DNA of 14,482 nucleotides from JBDKTH01 sp964558295 (GCA_964558295.1 CAZLDQ010000148.1:1-14482); one strand, 5' to 3'; counted from the first letter of the stretch, positions 6,521 to 13,652 are shown. The notes: a model not told the origin generated them from the sequence alone. Translations and numbers: made by a program.

Positions 6521-6757
6521 GAGAAGAGTGGGCAGTGGGCACTGCGTACTCCAGAATTCCCTGAGCAGCCGGGACGGCGTGGAGGCGCCGCCCCGGCGCT
6601 CAGTCCGGAGCTCCATCGAGAAGCGCTTGCCGGCGTGGCTGACCCAGAAGCCGCATTTCCGGCAAGTTATTGCTCCAACCCCAGGAGGGAGGGTGGCGGC
6701 GGGTTCCCGCAAACCCGACACCGTCGACGGAGCTCGAACAAATGGTTTGTCGTACGG
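6521..6757 (-). promoter_or_regulatory. structured murF-mraY intergenic region
   Basis: This 237-bp gap carries four inverted repeats: ACAAA/TTTGT (6738-6750); CGGGTT/AACCCG (6700-6717); CTTGCCGG/CCGGCAAG (6626-6633 with 6659-6666), which encloses a second stem (6635-6640 with 6649-6654); and GCGCCG/CGGCGC (6585-6599). Two AGTGGGC units lie at 6527-6540. None is followed by a T-run on either strand, so they do not look like simple terminators. A frame in phase with mraY stays open across the gap and has high GC at third codon positions in its middle part, so an extended MraY cannot be fully excluded. Confidence 0.5.
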
Positions 6758-8149
6758 TCAGGCGGTTCTCCGTTTTGGGTACTGTTGCAGGGCTTCAATC
6801 AGGCGTTCCATGGCCACGACGCGCGAGCCTTTCACGAGGACCACGTCACCAGGGTTGATTGCCTGGCCGAGGTAGGGCAAGGCTTCGTCGGGCGTGCGAC
6901 AGGGGATCGAATGGACGGGGGCCATGCCGGCTCCGCGTGCCCCGGCGACCACGTCGCGGGCATGCCTCCCGCAAGCGATCAGCAGATCGGCGCCGGCGAT
7001 TGTGACGACTTGGCTTCCCAAGCGGCGATGAAACATCACGGCCTCGTCGCCCAGTTCGGCCATGTCGCCACAAACGACGATCTTTCGCCCCTCGGCGTCA
7101 AAGTCGCGCATCAATTCCAGGGCGGCTTGCATCGAGGTGGGGCTGGCGTTGTAGGCGTCGTTGATGACCGTCGCCTCGCGAAGCTCCATGATCTGGCAAC
7201 GCATCGGCACCGACTCAAAGCCCTTGAGGGCGGCCGCAATCTCGGACAGGTCGAGACCGAAAACCCGACCGACCGCCACGGCAGCCAAGGCTGAGTTCAA
7301 ATGGTGGCGTCCCCAGACCGGTACGGTGAATTCGCAGTCTTCCAGGCGGAAGCACAACTGGCCGTGACCGCAACGGACGTCGGTGGCCATCAGGTCGCAT
7401 TCCGGCGTATGGCCGACCCAGGTGATCGGCGCGTGGCATCGCGCGGCGATGCGTCGCAGCCAGGGGTCGTCACCGAGAATCGCGTGACCGTCGGAGGGCA
7501 AGGCGGCCAGGAGTTCGCTCTTTGCTTCGGCAATCGCCCGATCGCTGCCGAAGGTAGCCAGATGGGACATGCCAATCCGCGTGATGACACCGATCTTCGG
7601 AGCACATAACGAGGCCAAGGCAGCAATCTCGCCGGGACGGCTGGCGCCGAGCTCGAGGACGGCGTATTGGTGGGTCGGCTCCATCTGGAGCATGCTCAAC
7701 GGCAGGCCGATGTGGTTGTTAAAGTTTTTGGGACTGGCCGTGCCGCAAAGGCGGCCTTTGAGCACTGTGTGGATCATCTGCCGGCAGGTCGTCTTGCCGA
7801 CGCTTCCGGTCACGGCGACGACCGTGCCGTGGAAGCGGCCGCGATTCCAGGCGGCCCATTGTTCGAGGGCCTTTTGCGGATCGTCGACGGTGATTGTCCA
7901 GCGATCGTCGGGCGCGTCAATGGGGCAGCCGACGACGGCCCCGATCGCGCCCCGCGCAAAGGCTTCGCCGGCGAAGTCGGCCCCATTGTGCCGCGGACCA
8001 ATCAATCCCCAGAACACGTCGCCCGGCGCGACCTGGCGGCTGTCGGTCACCACGGGGCCGAGCACCGTTGCGCGCAGATCCCCTTCGGTTCCGGGCACCG
8101 GTTTCAAGACACCATGGATCGCTTCGTGCAGTTCGTGGAGGGTCGTCAT
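6758..8149 (-). CDS. murF: UDP-MurNAc-tripeptide--D-Ala-D-Ala ligase MurF
   Basis: MurF is the cytoplasmic ligase that completes the UDP-MurNAc-pentapeptide by adding D-Ala-D-Ala with ATP. From the chosen ATG the protein has 463 aa: an N-terminal substrate domain with VVTDSRQVAPGDVFWGL (33-49), the P-loop GSVGKTT (115-121), then KNFNNHIGLPLSM, ELGASRPGEIA and, in the C-terminal domain, NDAYNASPTSM and KGSRVVAMERL. GSVGKTT instead of GSNGKTT is an accepted family variant. An open frame extends 36 codons upstream into the end of murE, but those codons translate a period-7 repeat (giving SQIPNLKS) and match no MurF N-terminus. No obvious Shine-Dalgarno precedes the ATG. Order and spacing place it in the murE operon. 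Confidence 0.94.
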   Translation of the reverse strand: MTTLHELHEAIHGVLKPVPGTEGDLRATVLGPVVTDSRQVAPGDVFWGLIGPRHNGADFAGEAFARGAIGAVVGCPIDAPDDRWTITVDDPQKALEQWAAWNRGRFHGTVVAVTGSVGKTTCRQMIHTVLKGRLCGTASPKNFNNHIGLPLSMLQMEPTHQYAVLELGASRPGEIAALASLCAPKIGVITRIGMSHLATFGSDRAIAEAKSELLAALPSDGHAILGDDPWLRRIAARCHAPITWVGHTPECDLMATDVRCGHGQLCFRLEDCEFTVPVWGRHHLNSALAAVAVGRVFGLDLSEIAAALKGFESVPMRCQIMELREATVINDAYNASPTSMQAALELMRDFDAEGRKIVVCGDMAELGDEAVMFHRRLGSQVVTIAGADLLIACGRHARDVVAGARGAGMAPVHSIPCRTPDEALPYLGQAINPGDVVLVKGSRVVAMERLIEALQQYPKRRTA

Positions 8150-8162
8150 CGGGGTGCTTGAT

Positions 8163-8188
8163 GATTTGAGGTTTGGGATTTGGGATTG
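8163..8188. repeat. period-7 simple repeat between murE and murF
   Basis: Imperfect 7-bp units read GATTTGA, GGTTTGG, GATTTGG, GATTG on the plus strand, about 3.7 copies. They lie in the 68-bp gap between the murE stop and the murF ATG. Tracts like this are typical of non-coding spacers and argue against the upstream murF start. Confidence 0.6.
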
Positions 8189-8217
8189 CGTCAGACGGGG
8201 TGTGTCTTGAGCGTGTT

Positions 8218-9708
8218 TTACTGTCCGATGGAAGAGGGGAGGTTTTCGTAAAGCCATTGGCGGGCAACGTCGCAGTCATCGAAGTAGCCGCGTTGATCGC
8301 CGATGATCTGGTGTTTCTCGTGTCCCTTGCCGGCGATCAAGACGCAGTCGCCCGGCTGGGCCTGGGCCAGCGCCCAATGAATGGCCTTCGCCCGATCGGG
8401 GATCACTTCCATGTCGTTCGGGCGGTTGCACCCGTCGAGCAGTTCGCGGATGATCAGGTTCGGGTCTTCGGTGCGCGGATTGTCGTTGGTGATCACGGCC
8501 ACATGGGCCAGAGATTCGACGGCCTGGGCCATCAGCGGACGCTTCCGCCGATCGCGGTCGCCGCCGGCACCGAAGACGCAAATCAGCCGGCCGCTGATCA
8601 CTTCCCGAAGGGTTTCCAGGGCGTTGGTCAGGGCGTCGGGCGTGTGGGCAAAGTCGACGAACACGCTGAACGGCTGGCCGCACTCGATCCGCTCCAGGCG
8701 GCCGGGCACGCGTTCCAGCGACTCCAGCCCGCGGACGACCGTATCCAACTCGATTCCGCAGGTCAAGCCCACTGCGGCGGCCATCAGGCAGTTGTACATG
8801 TGATGGGTGCCGATCATCTTCGTGGTCACAGGCACCGCTTCACTTCCGGCACAGAGCAGGAAGGTCTGTTCGCTGGTGAACCGTTCGAGCATCTGGCCGG
8901 TAATTTCGGCGGCGGAGCGAACGCCGATTGTGAGCACGGGCGCGCTGAGATGGGCCAGGTATGCGGCCGTGGTGCTGTCGTCGGCGTTGAGCACGGCGAA
9001 ACCTTCGCCGGTCAGATAGTCGAACACGCGTGACTTGGTCAGGCGGTAGTCGCGGATCGAATGATGGTAGTCGAGGTGATCGCGTTGGACGTTCGTCACG
9101 CAGGCCGCATCGAGCATGACGCCGGCCATGCGGTGTTGGGCCAGGGCATGGCTGGAGACTTCCATCACTGCATGGGTGCAGCCGTTGGAAACCATTCGGG
9201 CCAAGGCGCTGGCCAATTCTTCGGAGGGGGGCGTGGTCCACGAGGTCTCGCGGAACTCGGCACCGTCGAAGCAGCCGAGTGTGCCGAGGATGCCTGGTTG
9301 GTGACCGGCGGCGGCCAGGATGCTGGCGATCAGATAGGTGGTGGTTGTCTTGCCGTTGGTGCCGGTGACCCCGATGACTTTCAGGCTTCGTGAGGGAAAC
9401 CCAGCCAGGGCTTGGCAAAGGTATCCGTAGGCTTCGCGGGTATCGGGCACATAGCAGATCGGCACTTCGATTCCTCGCAGCGGTTTTTCCGCGAGGATGC
9501 CGACGCAGCCGCGCTGAATCGCTTCGACCACGTGGTCATGACCGTCGTGCGTCTCGCCCGAGAGGGCTGCAAACAACTCCCCCGGCCGGAGCGAACGGGA
9601 ATCCCGCGAGCACGCGCCGACGAGGATGTCATCGGCGCCGACGAACTCGGCTTCCGGCAACAACTGTCGCAAGCTGATCTGCGGACCCCCGTTGGGAGAA
9701 GTTCGCAT
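8218..9708 (-). CDS. murE: UDP-MurNAc-L-Ala-D-Glu--2,6-diaminopimelate ligase MurE
   Basis: MurE is the cytoplasmic ATP-dependent ligase that adds the third amino acid of the stem peptide. The 496-aa product has the P-loop GTNGKTT (116-122), TTPPSEEL (158-165), the EVSSHAL block (183-189), YRLTKSRVF with the probably carbamoylated Lys225, HTPDAL (355-360), DNPRTEDP (409-416) and GKGHE (460-464). DNPR is the motif linked to meso-diaminopimelate rather than lysine, so this wall is probably of the DAP type. The ATG at 9708 is chosen because GGAGG (9718-9722) lies 9 nt upstream and the length fits the family. An in-frame extension to 9774 is Arg-rich and runs into the leader structure. It is the first gene of the cluster; no ftsI, ftsL or mraW precedes it. 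Confidence 0.96.
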   Translation of the reverse strand: MRTSPNGGPQISLRQLLPEAEFVGADDILVGACSRDSRSLRPGELFAALSGETHDGHDHVVEAIQRGCVGILAEKPLRGIEVPICYVPDTREAYGYLCQALAGFPSRSLKVIGVTGTNGKTTTTYLIASILAAAGHQPGILGTLGCFDGAEFRETSWTTPPSEELASALARMVSNGCTHAVMEVSSHALAQHRMAGVMLDAACVTNVQRDHLDYHHSIRDYRLTKSRVFDYLTGEGFAVLNADDSTTAAYLAHLSAPVLTIGVRSAAEITGQMLERFTSEQTFLLCAGSEAVPVTTKMIGTHHMYNCLMAAAVGLTCGIELDTVVRGLESLERVPGRLERIECGQPFSVFVDFAHTPDALTNALETLREVISGRLICVFGAGGDRDRRKRPLMAQAVESLAHVAVITNDNPRTEDPNLIIRELLDGCNRPNDMEVIPDRAKAIHWALAQAQPGDCVLIAGKGHEKHQIIGDQRGYFDDCDVARQWLYENLPSSIGQ

Positions 9709-9821
9709 GGTGCGAGGCCTCCATGCCCGAAATGGCACGCGATGCATTGCCGACCGGCGGAGAAGACTAGTCATTGGTCAATTTCTGGCGAGAAATCCAT
9801 TTCTCGCCCCACCGCCGGTCG
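9709..9821 (-). promoter_or_regulatory. murE leader RNA, possible three-way junction
   Basis: The leader between the predicted start site and the murE ATG contains nested perfect inverted repeats. The outer arms CGACCGGCGG (9751-9760) and CCGCCGGTCG (9812-9821) pair over 10 bp. They enclose GGCGAGAAA/TTTCTCGCC (9787-9795 with 9800-9808, 4-nt loop). Next to it, 9761-9786 begins and ends with AGAA/TTCT and contains GACTAGTC. A further hairpin, CGUGCC/GGCAUG, sits directly before the GGAGG ribosome site. On the minus strand this predicts a junction of helices with no T-run, so it is not a terminator. The arms could equally be operator DNA. I match it to no known riboswitch family. Confidence 0.5.
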
Positions 9822-9840
9822 CGTTTGAATTGGCGGCCGG

Positions 9841-9868
9841 ATTGTCCGTTTTTTCCGCACTCTGTCAA
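9841..9868 (-). promoter_or_regulatory. strong predicted promoter of the murE operon
   Basis: On the minus strand a perfect -35 TTGACA (9863-9868) and a -10 GACAAT (9841-9846, 4/6) are 16 bp apart. Transcription would start near 9834 and give a leader of about 125 nt before the murE ATG. The position at the head of a seven-gene cluster supports it. Confidence 0.6.
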
Positions 9869-9871
9869 GGC

Positions 9872-9888
9872 GGAATTCCGGGAATTCC
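9872..9888. promoter_or_regulatory. tandem GGAATTCC palindromes upstream of the murE promoter
   Basis: Two perfect 8-bp palindromes GGAATTCC (9872-9879 and 9881-9888) are separated by 1 bp and end 3 bp before the -35 box of the murE promoter. This is a usual location for an activator or UP-like site. They also lie about 100 bp upstream of the divergent gene, so either unit could be controlled. No binding protein is known. Confidence 0.35.
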
Positions 9889-9921
9889 ACAGTCGTCCAA
9901 GACGGGGGAACACAATGCATC

Positions 9922-9950
9922 TGGACAAGCCACCGACAATGAGCGAAGAT
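9922..9950 (+). promoter_or_regulatory. weak candidate promoter for the HTH-EIIA gene
   Basis: TGGACA (9922-9927, 5/6 match to the -35) is followed after 17 bp by GAAGAT (9945-9950, only 3/6 to the -10). The start site would be near 9957, about 33 nt before the ATG. It is listed as the best I could find for this gene and is weak. Confidence 0.22.
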
Positions 9951-9989
9951 TTTACGTGGGGGCGGTGTGTTTTGTAGGATCGTGAGACG

Positions 9990-10703
9990 ATGCGTACTGA
10001 AGACTTCGACATTGATAACCTGGCCTCTTATCTTCATTTGACCCCGCAACAGGTGACCCGCTTGGCCGACCGGGGCAAGATTCCGGGCCGGAAGGTGGCC
10101 GGACAGTGGCGGTTTTCCCCGGCTGATATTCATCACTGGCTCGAGGAGCGGATCGGCTTGTCGGATGAGGACGAACTAGTCGAGGTCGAAGGCGTCTTGC
10201 AGCGTTCGGCGTTGAGGGCGGGTGAGCCGGAGGAGATTCTCATCGCCTCGATGCTTCCCAAGGAGGCCATTGCCATCCCCCTGCAAGCCCGCACGCGGAA
10301 TGCCGTGTTCACGGAGATGGTCTACGCGGCGGCCCAGACCGGCTGGCTGTGGGACCCGGAAAAGATGGTCGAAGCGATTCGATCCCGCGAAGAACTGTAT
10401 CCGACGGCTTTGGACAACGGCGTCGCCCTGCTCCACCCGCGCCGCCCGATGCCGAACATCCTCGGCCAGGCGTTTTTGGCCCTGGGGCGGACGTCCAACG
10501 GGATTCCGTTCGGCGGTGCGCGTGGCGGGTTGACGGACATCTTCTTTCTGATCCTGTCGGTGGAAGACCGCGGCCATCTGCGGACCCTGGCCCGGCTGAG
10601 TCGAGTCCTTGCCGTGCCCGGTTTCGTGCAGGCCCTGCGTGAAGCCCCCGACGCCGTGGCTGCCTACCAACTCATTTCGGATACCGAAGCCGAACTTCCT
10701 TGA
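9990..10703 (+). CDS. helix-turn-helix / PTS EIIA (PtsN-like) fusion protein
   Basis: The 237-aa protein begins with an excisionase-type helix-turn-helix (about residues 8-52: LASYLHLTPQQVTRLADRGK, then a WRF turn and DIHHWLEER). After an acidic linker comes a PTS EIIA type-2 domain (about 83-230). The phosphorylatable His of this family is His149 in DNGVALLHPRRP (142-153), followed by GGLTDIFFLILS (179-190) and LRTLARLSRVL (198-208). No EI, HPr or sugar permease gene is visible, so a regulatory role like EIIA-Ntr is more likely than sugar uptake. Phosphorylation could control DNA binding (inference). The ATG has AGGA 10 nt upstream. It is divergent from murE and followed after 28 bp by a receiver-like gene. 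Confidence 0.82.
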   Translation: MRTEDFDIDNLASYLHLTPQQVTRLADRGKIPGRKVAGQWRFSPADIHHWLEERIGLSDEDELVEVEGVLQRSALRAGEPEEILIASMLPKEAIAIPLQARTRNAVFTEMVYAAAQTGWLWDPEKMVEAIRSREELYPTALDNGVALLHPRRPMPNILGQAFLALGRTSNGIPFGGARGGLTDIFFLILSVEDRGHLRTLARLSRVLAVPGFVQALREAPDAVAAYQLISDTEAELP

Positions 10704-10710
10704 GGCCGCG

Positions 10711-10721
10711 ACCGCCGGTCG
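10711..10721 (+). repeat. third copy of the CCGCCGGTCG motif
   Basis: ACCGCCGGTCG (10711-10721) repeats 9811-9821 exactly. Its last ten bases also match 9751-9760 in reverse complement. Here it forms a palindrome, CGACCG-C-CGGTCG, with the preceding bases. All three copies lie outside genes, on either side of the HTH-EIIA gene. It is a candidate operator. Confidence 0.4.
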
Positions 10722-10731
10722 TGTCCCTTGC

Positions 10732-11577
10732 ATGGCTCAGTTGACCCTTCTGTTTGTCGGTGACCCCCAGCGGGCCGAATTCCGCGAGGCGCGGGCCTCG
10801 TTGGAACGCCTGGGTCAGGTCGTGGACGCTCCGACGCTGGCGGCGGCCCAGCGGATGTTGGGCGAAGGGACCTTGGCCCCAGACGTGATCGTTGTCGCCC
10901 AGGCGTATCCTGGTGAGTATACGGCCGAGGCCCTCGACCGCTTGCGGCGGCTGGCCCCGTTAGCTCGGCTGCTGGGGCTGCTGGGCTCGTGGTGTGAAGG
11001 CGAAGTGCGGACCGGCAAACCGTGGCCTGGGGCGATTCGCGTTTATTGGCACCAGTGGCTTCCCCGTGCGGAGCGGGAACTCGGTCAACTTGGCGAAGGA
11101 CTCGGCTCGAGTTGGGCCTTACCCCTGACTGCCAGTGAGGAAGAACGCTTTTTGGCCCTGGCCGAGCAACCGCTGGAAACCGGTTGGGGGCGGATTGCCC
11201 TCGTCACGCCGCAATTTGACATGTACGATTGGCTGGCCACGGCCTGCCGTCGCAGCGGCTATGCGACCTGTTGGCTGCGTCCGCCGTATGCGACCATGGA
11301 GGAAGACTTGGTGGCCGCGATTTTCGACACCACTGAGTGCCAAGGCGAGGAGCTCGCCGAGTTGCGGCATCTGGCTGTTCGGCTTGGTCCCCTCCCGATC
11401 GTGGCCCTCTTGGACTTCCCTCGCGTGGAAGACCGCGACCGGGCCCTCGTGGCCGGGGCGGCCGCCGTGTTGTCGAAGCCCGTGCTGATCGACGATCTTT
11501 ACTGGCAGTTGAATCAGGTGACGGCATTCACTCAACGATCCATTTCAGCGCGACGGCGGCCAACGGGGGCAACGTGA
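10732..11577 (+). CDS. protein with two degenerate receiver-like domains
   Basis: I do not recognise a named family for the 281-aa product. It looks like two CheY-like alpha/beta units in tandem. The first (about 4-110) starts LTLLFVGDPQRAEF and has PDVIVVAQAYPGEY, where a phosphoacceptor Asp would be expected but Ala/Gln are found. The second (about 154-265) has GRIALVTPQFD, IFDTTECQGEEL with Asp199 in the phosphoacceptor place, IVALLDF and GAAAVLSKP with the conserved Lys249-Pro250; its N-terminal acidic pair is not typical. There is no output domain, signal peptide or membrane segment. It follows the HTH-EIIA gene by 28 bp and is probably cotranscribed with it. The ATG lacks a clear Shine-Dalgarno. 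Its 3' end overlaps the glgB end by 50 bp. Confidence 0.6.
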   Translation: MAQLTLLFVGDPQRAEFREARASLERLGQVVDAPTLAAAQRMLGEGTLAPDVIVVAQAYPGEYTAEALDRLRRLAPLARLLGLLGSWCEGEVRTGKPWPGAIRVYWHQWLPRAERELGQLGEGLGSSWALPLTASEEERFLALAEQPLETGWGRIALVTPQFDMYDWLATACRRSGYATCWLRPPYATMEEDLVAAIFDTTECQGEELAELRHLAVRLGPLPIVALLDFPRVEDRDRALVAGAAAVLSKPVLIDDLYWQLNQVTAFTQRSISARRRPTGAT

Positions 11578-13444
11578 GGCTCAGCGAGTCTGCATGGCCA
11601 TGAGCCGGGATCGGCGCGGTTTCGACACGTCCCAGGTTCCTTAGCCCGCTGCCGCCGAAGTGTTCGGCGTCGCTATTGAGGATCTCTTCCCAGAACCCAC
11701 GGCGTGGAACGCCTATGCGATAGTCGTGGCGTGGGACAGGGGTGAAGTTGCAGGCCACCAGCACGGGATGGTCGTCGTCGAGCCCTTTGCGGAGAAAAGT
11801 CAACACGCTATTGTGGCTGTCGTGGCAGTCGATCCACTCGAAGCCGGCCGGGTCGCAGTCGCGACGATACAGAGCCGGTTCATTGCGGTAAACCCGATTG
11901 AGATCCTGGACCCAACGCTGCATGCCTTCGTGCGGGGCATCCTGGAGGAGATGCCAGTCCAGACTCGTGTCGTGATGCCACTCGCGTCGCTGGGCGAACT
12001 CTCCGCCCATAAACAGGAGCTTCTTACCGGGCTGGAGATACTCATACCCGAGCAAGAGCCGGAGGTTGGCGAATTTTTGCCAATCGTCGCCGGGCATCTT
12101 GTTCAACAGCGACCCTTTGCCGTGCACGACCTCGTCATGCGAGAGCGGCATGATGAAGTTTTCCGTGAAGGCATAAACCATCCGGATGGTCAGTGGGTCG
12201 AGGTGGTACTGGCGGAGGTTCGNNNNNNNNNNGGGAGCGTGGGCCATGAACGACAAGGTGTCGTGCATCCAGCCCCTGTCCCATTTGTAGCCGAAGCCGA
12301 GGCCGCCGATGTAGGTCGGCCGGGAGACGCCGGGCCAGGCCGTGGATTCCTCGGCTACGGTGAACGTATCGGGATAGTCGGCGTAGACCCGGGCGTTAAA
12401 CTCGCGCAGGAGCGAGATGGCTTCGAGGTTTTCCCGGCCGCCGAAGCGGTTGGGAATCCACTGGCCCGGCTTGCGCGAGTAGTCGAGGTAGAGCATTGAG
12501 GCCACGGCGTCGACCCGCAGGCCGTCGATATGATACTTGTCGAGCCAGAAGACGGCGTTGCTCAAGAGGAACGAACGGACCTCGTTGCGGCTGTAGTTGA
12601 ACACGTAGCTGTTCCAGTCGGGATGGATGCCCTGGCGGGGGTCGGCGTGCTCGTACAGATGCGTGCCGTCGAAATAGCCCAAGGCGAACTCGTCGTTGGG
12701 GAAGTGCGAGGGAACCCAGTCGAGGATCACGCCGATGTCGTGCTGGTGCAAGAGGTCGATCAGGTACATGAAGTCCTGGGGCGTGCCGTACCGGCTCGTG
12801 GGAGCGAAGTAACCGGTGATCTGGTAACCCCAGGAACCGTAAAACGGATGCTCCATCACCGGCATGAACTCGACGTGGGTGAATCCCATCCGCCGCACGT
12901 ACTCGACCAGCCGGGGCGCCAATTCGCGATAGGTGAAGAACTGGTCCGGCCGGTCGGCCGGGCGCATCCAGGAGCCGAGGTGCAGTTCATAGATCGACAC
13001 CGGCTCGTCGATGGCGTTGAACTCCTGGCGGCTCCGCATCCATGTCTCGTCGTGCCATGGGTAGTCAAGCGTCCAGACATACGAAGCGCTGTTCGGCGGC
13101 ACTTCCATGTGATACGCATAGGGATCGGTCTTGTTGACCCGATAGCCGTTGTGCCGGGAGACGATGTGGTATTTGTACATCAGTCCCGGCCGCAGCCCGG
13201 GAAAGAACCCCTCCCAGATGCCCGAGCTGGCGCGCGGATGGAGCGGATGGGAATGGGTGGACCAACCGTTGAAGTCGCCCATCACGTAGACGTGTGAGGC
13301 ATTTGGTGCCCAGACGGCGAAATAAACCCCCTCGACCCCTTCGTGGCACCACGGTCGTGAGCCGAGCTTATGGTACAAATGGAGGTGGGTTCCCTCGTTG
13401 AACCAATGGAGGTCGTCGTCGGTCAGGAGTGTCATCGGGGTCAT
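11528..13444 (-). CDS. glgB: 1,4-alpha-glucan branching enzyme GlgB
   Basis: GlgB cuts alpha-1,4 glucan chains and re-attaches them by alpha-1,6 bonds during glycogen synthesis. The product (about 638 aa) has a CBM48 domain (about 18-107, GVYFAVWAPNASHVYVMGDF) and a GH13 catalytic domain with DGLRVDAVASM (nucleophile Asp312), AEEST (acid/base Glu at 365 or 366) and LSHDEVVHGKGSLL (Asp437), then a C-terminal beta domain. Compared with E. coli GlgB it lacks the extra N1 domain. Ten Ns at 12223-12232 fall inside it and add four undetermined codons, so the residue number of Asp437 is nominal. ATG 13444 is preferred over GTG 13453 because AAGG lies 8 nt before it. No other glycogen gene is in the window. 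Confidence 0.95.
   Translation of the reverse strand: MTPMTLLTDDDLHWFNEGTHLHLYHKLGSRPWCHEGVEGVYFAVWAPNASHVYVMGDFNGWSTHSHPLHPRASSGIWEGFFPGLRPGLMYKYHIVSRHNGYRVNKTDPYAYHMEVPPNSASYVWTLDYPWHDETWMRSRQEFNAIDEPVSIYELHLGSWMRPADRPDQFFTYRELAPRLVEYVRRMGFTHVEFMPVMEHPFYGSWGYQITGYFAPTSRYGTPQDFMYLIDLLHQHDIGVILDWVPSHFPNDEFALGYFDGTHLYEHADPRQGIHPDWNSYVFNYSRNEVRSFLLSNAVFWLDKYHIDGLRVDAVASMLYLDYSRKPGQWIPNRFGGRENLEAISLLREFNARVYADYPDTFTVAEESTAWPGVSRPTYIGGLGFGYKWDRGWMHDTLSFMAHAPXXXXNLRQYHLDPLTIRMVYAFTENFIMPLSHDEVVHGKGSLLNKMPGDDWQKFANLRLLLGYEYLQPGKKLLFMGGEFAQRREWHHDTSLDWHLLQDAPHEGMQRWVQDLNRVYRNEPALYRRDCDPAGFEWIDCHDSHNSVLTFLRKGLDDDHPVLVACNFTPVPRHDYRIGVPRRGFWEEILNSDAEHFGGSGLRNLGRVETAPIPAHGHADSLSLTLPPLAAVALKWIVE
12223..12232. 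other. assembly gap (10 N) inside glgB
   Basis: Ten undetermined bases interrupt glgB between the codons for MAHAP and NLRQYH. The length of 10 is likely a nominal scaffold value. The reading frame happens to continue across it. Confidence 0.95.
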
Positions 13445-13510
13445 CGAGGGCACCTTGGGGTTGTGGGCGAATCAGAGGCAAAAGACCGACCTTGGTCCCG
13501 GTCGCCCCAA

Positions 13511-13516
13511 ATTGTA
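13511..13516 (-). promoter_or_regulatory. possible -10 box for glgB
   Basis: TACAAT on the minus strand (5/6 match to TATAAT) would start transcription about 60 nt before the glgB ATG. No good -35 is found at the right distance, so this is weak. Confidence 0.22.
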
Positions 13517-13571
13517 CCCCACGCTCCAACCTCCGACGACCAGGTTTACCCTCGTGAGAGCTTTTTGGGGG

Positions 13572-13602
13572 GGAGGGAGGACTTTTGTCGGGGACTCCCT
13601 CC
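13572..13602. repeat. inverted repeat upstream of glgB
   Basis: GGAGGGAG (13572-13579) pairs perfectly with CTCCCTCC (13595-13602) over a 15-nt loop, next to a G-rich run. No T-run follows on either strand, so a classical terminator is unlikely. Confidence 0.4.
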
Positions 13603-13652
13603 GTAGCGTTCCGGATGGGGTGAAGAGAATGCCATGGAACCGGCTATTTCTT

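Noticed and set aside
6521..6721. N-terminal extension of MraY from GTG 6721
   Set aside because: MraY proteins start near MLLWLHYL. The extension covers hairpins and a period-7 repeat. It is kept only as an open question because its GC3 is high.
8150..8257. N-terminal extension of MurF overlapping the end of murE
   Set aside because: It translates a 7-bp tandem repeat and has no similarity to MurF N-termini.
9787..9808. GGCGAGAAA/TTTCTCGCC hairpin as an intrinsic terminator
   Set aside because: There is no T-run on either side. It lies within the murE leader and fits a leader structure or operator better.
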